Both the position numbers and the translations under genes were made by a program. From Candidatus Segatella caccae (GTDB lineage: Bacteria; Bacteroidota; Bacteroidia; Bacteroidales; Bacteroidaceae), in assembly GCA_900556395.1 (NCBI GenBank), contig USOQ01000065.1:1-13808 (forward strand): DNA of 13,808 nt. Reading direction: 5' to 3'. The notes beneath the pieces are model-generated. The model did not search any database and had not been told where the DNA came from. It saw nothing but the letters and a program-made list of their open reading frames with translations. Position 1 is the stretch's first letter, and each line of letters opens with the position of its first letter. This document shows, piece by piece, positions 6,804 through 13,807 of the stretch.

Positions 6804-6821
6804 CTTTGCAGTGCAAAGTTA
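6804..6821 (-). promoter_or_regulatory. Possible folK promoter overlapping a 15-bp palindrome
   Basis: On the minus strand TAACTTTG (plus 6814-6821) matches TAnnTTTG and lies 25 nt before the ATG at 6789. CTTTGCA (6804-6810), one central base and TGCAAAG (6812-6818) form a perfect palindrome over this box and the expected start site. No -33 TTG is evident, which again suggests regulation or a weak promoter. Confidence 0.4.
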
Positions 6822-6864
6822 GTGAAAATACTTAAAAAATGCATCTGTTATCCATATTTTTTTA

Positions 6865-6872
6865 TATTTTTG
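6865..6872 (+). promoter_or_regulatory. -7 box immediately before the glucosaminidase gene
   Basis: TATTTTTG fits TAnnTTTG and ends only four bases before the ATG at 6877, so transcription would begin at or within a base or two of the start codon. No clear -33 TTG is seen at 19-21 nt. Confidence 0.4.
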
Positions 6873-6876
6873 CAAT

Positions 6877-7803
6877 ATGAATAGCATACATAAACATATC
6901 GTAAGCTTTGCCTTATTGCTCGTGTGCACTGCCAGCAACGCACAAATGAGATGGAATCAAAGCTATCAAACATATATCAACCAGTATAAGGATCTGGCCA
7001 TAGAGCAGATGCTTCGTTATCGCATACCCGCCAGTATAACACTTGCACAGGGACTCTTTGAAAGCAGAGCTGGACAGAGTGACCTTGCCCGACAAGGCAA
7101 CAACCACTTTGGCATCAAATGCCACAACTGGACAGGACCAACCCAATATCACGATGACGACGCTCGTGGCGAATGCTTTAGAGTTTATCAAGACGCTAAA
7201 CAGAGCTACGAAGATCATAGTCTCTTTTTGGCAAGACAATCCCGATATTCACGACTATTCAATCTTAGTCCAACCGACTATAAGGGTTGGGCACATGGCC
7301 TTAAGGCTTGTGGTTATGCCACAAATCCTCAATACGCCAGCAAACTCATCCAAATCATTGAATTATACAAGTTGAACGACTATGATAAGGCAAAAAGCTA
7401 TGATCGCTTTATGGCTACCCATAGTGGAACAGACAAGCCTATCAATGCAGAAGGAACATTACATCCCATACATATATTTAACGAAAACTATTATCTCTAT
7501 GCCAGAGAGGGTGATACATTCAAAAGCATAGGCAGAGAGGTAAACATTAGTTGGCGTAAGTTGGCTAAGTACAATGAGATAGATAAGAAGACTATCCTGC
7601 ACAAGGGAGACATCGTCTATCTAAAAAAGAAACGCAAAAAAGCGCCTAAACAATACAAGAAACGTCCTCATACGGTGATGCCAGGAGAAAGCATGTACAC
7701 CATATCACAAAAGTATGGCATACGATTAAAGAATCTATACAAGATGAACCATCTCTCACCAAACTTCCAGATACGTCCTGGCGTATTGTTGAAAGTCAGA
7801 TAA
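6877..7803 (+). CDS. Secreted LysM glucosaminidase (GH73-type peptidoglycan hydrolase)
   Basis: This 308-residue exported protein probably cleaves the glycan backbone of peptidoglycan (endo-N-acetylglucosaminidase, FlgJ-like fold). A signal peptide covers residues 1-22 or 23 (hydrophobic core SFALLLVCTAS, then NAQ). The glucosaminidase domain spans about 35-170. It has SITLAQGLFESRAG with E62 as the probable catalytic acid, the family pattern GNNHFGIKC at about 75, and FRVYQDAKQSYEDHSLFL, typical of the domain. Two LysM modules follow, at about 205-252 and 262-308 (HTVMPGESMYTISQKYGI...), which bind peptidoglycan. The linker between them is very basic (KKKRKKAPKQYKKR). No other in-frame ATG would give a signal peptide, so the start is well supported even though the predicted promoter leaves almost no leader. 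Cell-wall remodelling or daughter-cell separation are likely roles. Confidence 0.9.
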   Translation: MNSIHKHIVSFALLLVCTASNAQMRWNQSYQTYINQYKDLAIEQMLRYRIPASITLAQGLFESRAGQSDLARQGNNHFGIKCHNWTGPTQYHDDDARGECFRVYQDAKQSYEDHSLFLARQSRYSRLFNLSPTDYKGWAHGLKACGYATNPQYASKLIQIIELYKLNDYDKAKSYDRFMATHSGTDKPINAEGTLHPIHIFNENYYLYAREGDTFKSIGREVNISWRKLAKYNEIDKKTILHKGDIVYLKKKRKKAPKQYKKRPHTVMPGESMYTISQKYGIRLKNLYKMNHLSPNFQIRPGVLLKVR

Positions 7804-7808
7804 AAAGG

Positions 7809-7849
7809 AATAAGAATAAGAATAAGAATAAGAATAAGAATAAGAATAA
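7809..7849 (+). repeat. AATAAG hexanucleotide microsatellite (6 full units)
   Basis: Six exact tandem AATAAG units (7809-7844) plus AATAA (7845-7849) fill the spacer between the glucosaminidase stop (7801-7803) and the M64 peptidase ATG (7862). The tract ends 12 nt before that ATG and occupies most of the 58-nt gap. Slippage would change the spacer by multiples of six bases. Confidence 0.95.
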
Positions 7850-7861
7850 AAGCAATAGACA

Positions 7862-9151
7862 ATGAGAAAAATGAATATATGCATACTTGTCATAGCCCTC
7901 ATGTTGATGCCCAACATGGCAAAAGCTCAGGACTTTGCTAAATATTTTGTTGACCAAACACTTCGAATTGACTATATCTTTGCAGGCAACACGCAACAGC
8001 AAATGATTGCAGTCGATGAGCTCAACGTCATACCACGATGGTATGGCAAAAAGCAACGTCTAAGCGAATTACCTATGGAGGGAAACGGCCAGATTACGGT
8101 TCGTGATCACAAGTCTGGTCATGTCATCTATAAAAATTCATTCTCCACACTCTTTCAAGAGTGGCTAACTACACCTCAAGCACAGACACAAACCAAAAGT
8201 TTTGAGAATATATTTTTGGTACCTATGCCCAAGGATACCATTGATGTTACTATAGACCTTCGCAACAATCGTCGCGATATAACTACATCGCTAACGCATC
8301 AGGTTGTTCCTGGTGATATCTTGATAAGACATCAAGGCGAGCACCCCACTCCCTACACAACACTACAAGCAGCAGCCGACACGACACATTGCATCCATAT
8401 CGCTTATCTGGCAGAAGGCTATAGAGATGAAGAGATGGACCAATTTATCAAAGATGCACAAACAGCAACCGAAGCTCTGTTCGCTCACGAACCTTTCAAA
8501 AGCGAGAGAAACAAGTTTAACATCATTGCTGTAAAATCACCATCAGAGCATAGCGGGACAAGTGAACCCTCTAAAGGTATTTGGAAACAAACTGCACTCA
8601 GTTCACACTTTGACACATTCTATAGTGACAGATATCTTACAACACTACATCTCAAAGATGTACACAACTGGCTTGCAGGAACCCCATACGAACACATCAT
8701 CATATTAGTAAACACCGAGAAGTATGGCGGTGGAGGCATTCTCAACTCCTACAACCTGTCGATGACACACAATGAATGGTTTAAACCGGTTGTTGTACAC
8801 GAATTTGGACATTCGTTTGCAGGATTAGCAGACGAATATGCTTATGAAGACGAAGCACTACCGATGTACCCACATGACGTTGAGCCATGGGAAGCCAACA
8901 TAACAACGCTGACCCATTTTAAAGGAAAATGGGAAAACCTTATCAAAGCAGGGACACCTATTCCCACCCCTACCTCTCGAAAAGCTAAAGACATCATGAC
9001 AAAAATAGGCGTTTACGAAGGAGCAGGTTATAGTCTTAAAGGAGTATATCGAGGCACACAGGATTGTCGTATGCGAACGAATCAGAATCCAGAGTTCTGT
9101 CCTGTTTGCCAACAAGCCATTCGACGCGTTATTGATTTCTATACAGAATAA
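7862..9151 (+). CDS. Secreted M64-family (IgA peptidase-like) metallopeptidase
   Basis: This 429-residue zinc metallopeptidase has a signal peptide at residues 1-22 (MRKMNICILVIALMLMPNMAKA, cut before QD). An N-terminal beta-rich domain (about 25-155) resembles the M64 N-terminal domain. The catalytic domain includes HEFGHSFAGLADEY, with H313, E314 and H317 as the zinc-binding and catalytic HExxH, and D324 or E325 as a likely further ligand. A C-terminal FCPVCQQAI pair of cysteines could form a disulfide. The family is named after the Clostridium ramosum IgA peptidase, but Bacteroidota homologues are common and their substrates are mostly unknown, so IgA cleavage should not be assumed. An internal ATG at 7871 is an alternative start that would still leave a signal peptide. 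It is probably co-transcribed with the glucosaminidase, since no separate promoter is visible in the repeat-filled spacer. Confidence 0.9.
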   Translation: MRKMNICILVIALMLMPNMAKAQDFAKYFVDQTLRIDYIFAGNTQQQMIAVDELNVIPRWYGKKQRLSELPMEGNGQITVRDHKSGHVIYKNSFSTLFQEWLTTPQAQTQTKSFENIFLVPMPKDTIDVTIDLRNNRRDITTSLTHQVVPGDILIRHQGEHPTPYTTLQAAADTTHCIHIAYLAEGYRDEEMDQFIKDAQTATEALFAHEPFKSERNKFNIIAVKSPSEHSGTSEPSKGIWKQTALSSHFDTFYSDRYLTTLHLKDVHNWLAGTPYEHIIILVNTEKYGGGGILNSYNLSMTHNEWFKPVVVHEFGHSFAGLADEYAYEDEALPMYPHDVEPWEANITTLTHFKGKWENLIKAGTPIPTPTSRKAKDIMTKIGVYEGAGYSLKGVYRGTQDCRMRTNQNPEFCPVCQQAIRRVIDFYTE

Positions 9152-9191
9152 GAAACTTCATATTATCAGTAATCATAAAAAGAATATATAT

Positions 9192-9671
9192 ATGAAACAA
9201 CTAACAACGGCAATCAATTACCTATTAGTCCAACTCGACGAATTGACAACGTTAGAACAAGAGTTAGTAAAAAAAGCCATAGACGCCACACAAAACTCTT
9301 ACGCACGCTACAGCAATTTCCATGTCGGAGCAGCTTGTTTGTTGGAGAATAACCAAATCATCATAGGAGCTAATCAGGAGAACGCAGCATTCCCCTCTGG
9401 ACTATGTGCAGAACGAACAGCTATTTTTGCCGCACAAGCTAATTATCCAGACCAACCAGTTATAGCTCTTGCCATAGCTGCTAAAAATGTCAATGGATTA
9501 CTGAAGACCCCTATCTCACCCTGTGGTGCATGCCGACAAGTAATACTGGAGATAGAAGATCGTTACCAGCGTCCTATTCGCATTCTGCTCTATGGCACAG
9601 AAGGCATCTTGGTTTTCGACAGCATCAAGGATTTACTTCCTTTCAGTTTTGTTGATGCCAATATGCGCTAA
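9192..9671 (+). CDS. cdd: Cytidine deaminase
   Basis: This 159-residue cytoplasmic zinc enzyme deaminates cytidine and deoxycytidine to uridine and deoxyuridine in pyrimidine salvage. The zinc site is complete: C72-A73-E74 (LCAERTAIF), where E74 is the proton shuttle, and P110-C111-G112-A113-C114 (PCGACRQV). The region YARYSNFHVGAA at 37-48 is the usual N-terminal signature, and the nucleoside-binding N..NAAFPSGLCAER stretch is intact. I chose ATG 9192. The frame is open from 9132, but that start would overlap the M64 gene and add an unlikely tail. It lies 40 nt after the M64 gene and may share its transcript. The last 39 bases overlap, antisense, the end of the convergent TPR gene. Confidence 0.95.
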   Translation: MKQLTTAINYLLVQLDELTTLEQELVKKAIDATQNSYARYSNFHVGAACLLENNQIIIGANQENAAFPSGLCAERTAIFAAQANYPDQPVIALAIAAKNVNGLLKTPISPCGACRQVILEIEDRYQRPIRILLYGTEGILVFDSIKDLLPFSFVDANMR

Positions 9672-10322
9672 AGCCTCTGTCACTACTTTCTCATTCAGCG
9701 CTTTCAGCATATTTCCTATCTGTACGATACGAGCTTGTTCGTCGTTAGGCCTATACTGCTGAAAACCCATTTGTGCTGCATAGAAATAACTCCAGGCATT
9801 GGCCCATTCTTCACGAAACAGATAACAGAATCCCAAGCGATAACATGCTTCTGCTCGTTCTTTATCATAGCACAACTTGAGCATATCTTGATAACATGGT
9901 ATGGCTTGGTCATAATTCTGAAGATTAAAATAACTCTCCGCTATGGCCCAATAATAAAAAGAACGTTCATGCGGTGCAAAATGCACTAATTTAGGTATTG
10001 CATAGCTAAGATGTTTGACCGCATTTTCGTAGTCCCAAGCATAATAAAAGCACACACCTAAATACGCCTTATAACGTGGATTCAAACGATAATGCAGGTC
10101 CAATCCCTGGAGAATAAGAAGGCACTCATGATATTTTTGAGAAGCAAAATATTCCAGAGCTTTTCCCAATAGCTCTGCATCTTTTTGCCTGTTGGGTGTT
10201 TGCGTGCTTTGCGCATGCCCCAACAGGCAAATACACACAAAAGCAACAAGGGTTAGCCATCTCAAAGCCAACCCTTTGCTTGCATACCGCAAGCTCTTTA
10301 TTTTTTTTCTATCGTTTACCAA
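9633..10322 (-). CDS. Secreted TPR-repeat protein with a TTG start
   Basis: This is a protein of about 229 residues built mostly of helix-turn-helix pairs. TPR-like units are visible around 46-80, 82-115, 119-150 (YYWAIAESYFNLQNYDQAIPCY is the clearest) and 155-190 (ACYRLGFCYLFREEWANAWSYF). The N-terminus has a hydrophobic stretch (LRWLTLVAFVCICLLGHAQ) consistent with a cleaved signal peptide, so the TPR domain probably sits in the periplasm as a protein-interaction scaffold. No ATG occurs upstream of the signal sequence. The first candidate is TTG at 10322, and TTG at codon 11 would give a tighter signal peptide. The lipoprotein gene ends 9 nt upstream, so translation is likely coupled. The function and partner are unknown. 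The 3' end overlaps cdd on the other strand by 39 bases. Confidence 0.85.
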   Translation of the reverse strand: MVNDRKKIKSLRYASKGLALRWLTLVAFVCICLLGHAQSTQTPNRQKDAELLGKALEYFASQKYHECLLILQGLDLHYRLNPRYKAYLGVCFYYAWDYENAVKHLSYAIPKLVHFAPHERSFYYWAIAESYFNLQNYDQAIPCYQDMLKLCYDKERAEACYRLGFCYLFREEWANAWSYFYAAQMGFQQYRPNDEQARIVQIGNMLKALNEKVVTEALAHIGINKTERK

Positions 10323-10331
10323 ACTCTTTAC

Positions 10332-11849
10332 TTATTTACCACTCTCTTTATCTTCCTTTTTCTCTTGACGCTGGTAACATCCTGCATCAGGTTTTTCCGA
10401 ATCACGCTCATTACCATCTCTGTCTTGAGCAGAAGCCTTCGGATTAGCCCACCCTACGGCTGCAGAGTTACCACACAAATGGAAGTCGTATACAAAATTA
10501 TCAGTATCAAACTTAGAGAAGTGTTGCTTACCAAAGTAAATATACTTTTCATCTCGCTCTATGGAATCACCCTCTTCGTAGAGGATGCTATCACCAAAAA
10601 CAATATCTGGGAATTTTTCCTTATCCTTGTCCGACAACTGAACAGTACGCAAGACACTATAACTAAAATTGGCATGCAACGGCTCTTCATCTACTGGCGT
10701 CCAAACAACTTCGTCGTCGGCATATCCTGTAACAAGAGAGTTAGATACATCCAACTGATGAACAGGAGCCTTAAAGCCGATAGCAGAAGCACGGCGATAG
10801 TCAAACGGATAAAACTGAGCCAGCGTAGTATAATTCATCGAAACAGAACCTCCATAGACATATAGACAATGGTTCAGTGTATTTGAAATCAAACAGTTCT
10901 CAATGGTTACGATAGCAGCAGAATCAACCTTGACACCATAGCCCTGACAATTATGAATAGTAGATTGCAAGAGTTCCAACTTAGACTGTTTGGCTATAGA
11001 TTCATCATGACAAGAATCTACCAGAATACCATTGTAAGTACTATGAATATCAGCAAACTTGATTTTGTTTCCAACAGAAGAACTGCGAAGTCTCAAGCCT
11101 TGCCACTGACCTGGCGTGCGGTCATAAGGCAGATAGTCGAACATATTATCAATACGGTCGCCGCGCAACAACACCTCATTGCCTTTCTCACCTTCGATAT
11201 GTAATGTTCCATATACATCGAGTCCTGCATTCTCATGAAAATATAATTTCACACCAGGCTTGATAGTAAGTGTGGCAGTACTGTCCACCTTGATTCCTCC
11301 GTATACGACAATAGGTTTGCCCTCATTAGCAATCTCCTCAGTCTCACCCTTAGCAACCTTCTTACCATCTTTCCACAACAGGGCATCCCAAGAATAGGCA
11401 TGAAGGTTCACCTTCTGCTGCACACCGCTCTCCAGTTGGAAGATAAGATTGTCTTCTACCAAGTTAGGCTCATTGGAATGTTGCATCTTAGAAGTGAGTT
11501 CCACAAACACACGAATACTATCTCCCTTTCTTATCTCTACATCATGAGTTTGAAAACCAGCAGTCTGCCCAAGATAAGAACCATCGACATTTACACGGAA
11601 ACCATTTTGGTTACCGCCTTCTAATCTCACATTCTGACATCTAATACCTTTACTTGAGCGATTATATACCCACATCGTCTTCGTAGGAGTCGGAACATTA
11701 GAAAAGGTTGTATCCAAACTTAACGTATCAGTAGAAAATGACAACACATGACTTGTAGAAGTCGTGAAACTATCGTCGTCTACACACGCAGCCATCACCA
11801 GTCCGAAGACTGCACACCATATATAAAATATACCTTTAATCTTTTTCAT
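10332..11849 (-). CDS. Surface-exposed lipoprotein with a beta-helix-like repeat domain
   Basis: This 505-residue protein has a lipoprotein signal peptide ending in LVMAAC, with lipidated Cys22. The cysteine is followed by VDDDS; acidic residues just after the Cys are the known Bacteroidota lipoprotein export signal for the cell surface. The first 150 residues look beta-sandwich-like (VLSFSTDTLSLDTTF..., FRVNVDG). From about 175 to 350 there are repeats of short strands with Val/Ile/Asn-rich turns (IKVDSTATLTIKPGVKLYF; SAAIVTIENCLISNT), fitting a right-handed parallel beta-helix. The C-terminus is charged (QEKKEDKESGK). No enzymatic motif is recognised; adhesion or glycan binding are guesses. 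It sits between lrgB (49 nt upstream) and the TPR gene (9 nt downstream). Confidence 0.85.
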   Translation of the reverse strand: MKKIKGIFYIWCAVFGLVMAACVDDDSFTTSTSHVLSFSTDTLSLDTTFSNVPTPTKTMWVYNRSSKGIRCQNVRLEGGNQNGFRVNVDGSYLGQTAGFQTHDVEIRKGDSIRVFVELTSKMQHSNEPNLVEDNLIFQLESGVQQKVNLHAYSWDALLWKDGKKVAKGETEEIANEGKPIVVYGGIKVDSTATLTIKPGVKLYFHENAGLDVYGTLHIEGEKGNEVLLRGDRIDNMFDYLPYDRTPGQWQGLRLRSSSVGNKIKFADIHSTYNGILVDSCHDESIAKQSKLELLQSTIHNCQGYGVKVDSAAIVTIENCLISNTLNHCLYVYGGSVSMNYTTLAQFYPFDYRRASAIGFKAPVHQLDVSNSLVTGYADDEVVWTPVDEEPLHANFSYSVLRTVQLSDKDKEKFPDIVFGDSILYEEGDSIERDEKYIYFGKQHFSKFDTDNFVYDFHLCGNSAAVGWANPKASAQDRDGNERDSEKPDAGCYQRQEKKEDKESGK

Positions 11850-11898
11850 TATTTATATAACGAAAATAATCATAGTTTATTGCTTTACATAAGCAAGA

Positions 11899-12585
11899 CT
11901 ATATAAATAAGGCAAATATGGAAGCTCCGATAACAGTCATAACACCACAAACCACAATAGAAAGACTACTCATTGCTCCCTCTATCGTTCCCATCTCCAT
12001 AGCCTTGGCTGTACCAAGAGCATGAGACGAACAGCCTATAGCAATACCTTTTGCGATAGGTTCCTCTATCCTCAATAACTTGAGAAACACCTCTGCAAAA
12101 ATATTACCCAAAACTCCGGTAATGATGATAACAACTACAGAGACTGAAACATGTCCACCCAACTCTTCAGAAACACCGATACCGATGGCTGTGGTTATAG
12201 ACTTAGGCAAGAAGGTGACGTAGGCAGCATGATCAAAATGAAAGAGCAAGGCCAAAGCCAAAACAGAACATAAACTGGCCATTACTCCCGAAAAGATGCC
12301 TATTAAGACAGCACGATAATTACGTTTCAAGAGTTCTACCTGCTGATACAAAGGTACTGCGAGACAGATGGTAGCAGGTGTAAGCAAATAGCTGATGCAG
12401 TTGGCTCCTGCGCTATAGGAAGAATAACTAACATCAGTAATCAAGAGTACACCTATCACCAAGACAATAGATATGAGCAAAGGATTCATCAAAGACCATC
12501 CCGTTTTAAGTTTCAACGCCAAGCCTATACTATAAGAAGCTAAACTTATAAGCACACCAAAAAATACAGAATCTTGAAATATCAT
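11899..12585 (-). CDS. lrgB: LrgB/CidB-family membrane protein
   Basis: This 228-residue integral membrane protein contains many hydrophobic helices. The family features are GANCISYLLTPATICLAVPLYQQ at about 60-82, LPKSITTAIGIGVSEELGG at about 127-145, and IAIGCSSHALGTAKAMEMG at about 182-200, all highly typical of LrgB. LrgAB/CidAB were first linked to control of murein hydrolases and autolysis. Later work in Bacillus and Streptococcus showed that the pair acts in pyruvate transport. Its ATG overlaps the lrgA stop as ATGA, so the two are translationally coupled and likely form one complex. The length is normal for the family. Confidence 0.93.
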   Translation of the reverse strand: MIFQDSVFFGVLISLASYSIGLALKLKTGWSLMNPLLISIVLVIGVLLITDVSYSSYSAGANCISYLLTPATICLAVPLYQQVELLKRNYRAVLIGIFSGVMASLCSVLALALLFHFDHAAYVTFLPKSITTAIGIGVSEELGGHVSVSVVVIIITGVLGNIFAEVFLKLLRIEEPIAKGIAIGCSSHALGTAKAMEMGTIEGAMSSLSIVVCGVMTVIGASIFALFI

Positions 12586-12941
12586 TGTTTCTTCTCCTTT
12601 CCTTTACGTATAACATACTGAGTGAGCATTCCAGAGACACCCATTACAATAAAAGTTGAAATAACCGTAACGATAATGTATTGAAACCAAGCTTGACTAA
12701 CAGAAGCCCAAGAATCTATCAACCCTACAGCAGCAGGAATAAACATAACAGGCATGACAGCTATCAGAAAGCTACTGGTCTCACGAATATCTTTCACCTT
12801 CACCCATTTCAGTTCGAGAGCAATAAAGAGGAGTACGATACCATATATGCTCGCAGGAATAGGAAGAGGCAAACAGTAGTGAAGAAGTTCACCTAAGAAG
12901 GAAAAGGCGATGATAATCAAAAATTGTATGAGAAATTTCAT
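12582..12941 (-). CDS. lrgA: LrgA/CidA-family holin-like membrane protein
   Basis: This 119-residue protein has about four transmembrane helices (roughly 2-20, 27-45, 59-78 and 87-108), a PxPIPASIYGIVLLFIALELKWVKVKDI core that is the LrgA signature, and AVMPVMFIPAAVGLI in the third helix region. It ends in a basic cytoplasmic tail (RKGKEKKQ), as seen in holins and CidA/LrgA proteins. It pairs with the LrgB protein encoded immediately downstream, with a 4-nt overlap. It lies 33 nt after the cytidylate-kinase-like gene. Holin-like function and pyruvate transport are both proposed for the family, and the sequence does not separate them. Confidence 0.92.
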   Translation of the reverse strand: MKFLIQFLIIIAFSFLGELLHYCLPLPIPASIYGIVLLFIALELKWVKVKDIRETSSFLIAVMPVMFIPAAVGLIDSWASVSQAWFQYIIVTVISTFIVMGVSGMLTQYVIRKGKEKKQ

Positions 12942-12974
12942 TTTTACAATCTGTTTTTATTGCATTTTAAGATA

Positions 12975-13550
12975 CTATCTGCAGTTTATTTCATGTATAT
13001 ACTGTTCTATCAACAAAGCCGTTTTTTCTGTTCCCAGACGTACACTATCAAGACAGAGATCATAATCTTGAGCATTACCCCATTTAAACTGAGTATAATA
13101 CTGATGATAGGCTTCACGACAGTCATCGGTATGCACCACAAACTCCTTAGCCTCTTCATAAGAGAGATGTTCCTCATGAACAATAGCAGCAATACGCTCC
13201 TCTACTCCACCCTTCAAGAAGAGAGAGATTAAGTCCTTACGATCTCTAAAAATGTAATTACCGCATCTACCTATAATAATACAGTTCTCATTGCCTATCA
13301 TAGAAGCAAGCGCTTTCAAAGGCTTTTCTGTAAGATTACTACGATTCTCACCAAAGGAAGAAATGGCAAACAACAACTCGTCGACAGGACGTTCGTCAAA
13401 GAAAGACTCCATCTCTTCCAACACCCCTCGACGCCTTGCCATATCAAGTAAATTCTGACGGGTATAAAAAGGAATACCATAATGTTGTGAAAGTAATCTT
13501 CCTACATTTGCAGCGCCACAACCACACTGCCGTGCAATGGTTATTATCAT
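12975..13550 (-). CDS. Cytidylate-kinase-like protein
   Basis: This 191-residue P-loop-type protein belongs to the cytidylate-kinase-like family (Cytidylate_kin2). The N-terminus MIITIARQCGCGAANVG (1-17) aligns with the family's ITISRQ.GSGG..IG nucleotide-binding loop, followed by LSQHYGIPFYTRQNLLDMA, the typical second motif. A central CIIIGRCGNYIFRDR (about 90-104) fits the family's IIGRgA.yiL.dr stretch. The phosphate loop deviates (CGCGAANVG instead of GSGGREIG), so activity on CMP is uncertain and the real substrate is unknown. The true housekeeping Cmk is expected elsewhere. It is probably the first gene of the leftward operon with lrgAB. The ATG lies 48 nt past the tRNA terminator, and the only promoter-like element is TATATTTA (plus 13562-13569), which is weak. 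Confidence 0.85.
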   Translation of the reverse strand: MIITIARQCGCGAANVGRLLSQHYGIPFYTRQNLLDMARRRGVLEEMESFFDERPVDELLFAISSFGENRSNLTEKPLKALASMIGNENCIIIGRCGNYIFRDRKDLISLFLKGGVEERIAAIVHEEHLSYEEAKEFVVHTDDCREAYHQYYTQFKWGNAQDYDLCLDSVRLGTEKTALLIEQYIHEINCR

Positions 13551-13592
13551 ACTGAAAACGTTAAATATATAAACTATAAACTTTCATATAAC

Positions 13593-13621
13593 AAAAAAGC
13601 TAAGAAGTTGAACTTCTTAGC
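13593..13621 (-). terminator. Strong intrinsic terminator downstream of the tRNA-Pro genes
   Basis: On the minus strand an 11-bp perfect inverted repeat, GCTAAGAAGTT/AACTTCTTAGC with one central base (13599-13621), is followed by six Ts (plus-strand As at 13593-13598). It lies 6 nt from the nearer tRNA end and insulates the leftward protein operon from tRNA transcription. Confidence 0.9.
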
Positions 13622-13627
13622 CTTGTG

Positions 13628-13701
13628 TCGGGGCGACAGGATTCGAACCTGCGACCACCTGGTCCCAAACCAGGCGCGCTACCGGACTGCGCTACACCCC
13701 G
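13628..13701 (-). tRNA. tRNA-Pro (UGG)
   Basis: On the minus strand a 74-nt cloverleaf is complete. The acceptor stem is CGGGGTG with CGCCCCG (one G-U pair) and discriminator A. The anticodon stem is CCTGG/CCAGG with loop TTTGGGA, giving anticodon TGG. The T-arm contains GGTTCGAATCC. CCA is not encoded (CAC follows). The sequence is identical to the neighbouring copy. Confidence 0.97.
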
Positions 13702-13733
13702 TGGATACCATGCTGAACAAACAAAAGAAATAG

Positions 13734-13807
13734 TCGGGGCGACAGGATTCGAACCTGCGACCACCTGGTCCCAAACCAGGCGCGCTACCGGACTGCGCTA
13801 CACCCCG
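13734..13807 (-). tRNA. tRNA-Pro (UGG), second identical copy
   Basis: This is a complete minus-strand cloverleaf identical over all 74 bases to the copy at 13628-13701, with anticodon TGG. The two are separated by 32 nt. No encoded CCA is seen (CTA follows). The 5' end falls one base inside the window edge, so its promoter and any further tRNA copies lie outside. Confidence 0.96.

Noticed and set aside
7796..8056. Leftward frame reading Leu-Phe repeats across the AATAAG tract
   Set aside because: The repeat simply keeps all frames open. The predicted Leu/Phe or Ile/Arg repeats are artefacts of the hexamer, and the frame is antisense to the M64 gene.
9132..9191. Upstream extension of cytidine deaminase by 20 residues
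   Set aside because: It would overlap the M64 gene and add a Lys- and Asn-rich tail not seen in cytidine deaminases. ATG 9192 gives the normal family length.
11880..11896. TTGCTT/AAGCAA inverted repeat between lrgB and the lipoprotein gene as a terminator
   Set aside because: The stem is only 6 bp and AT-rich, with no T-run on the transcribed strand.
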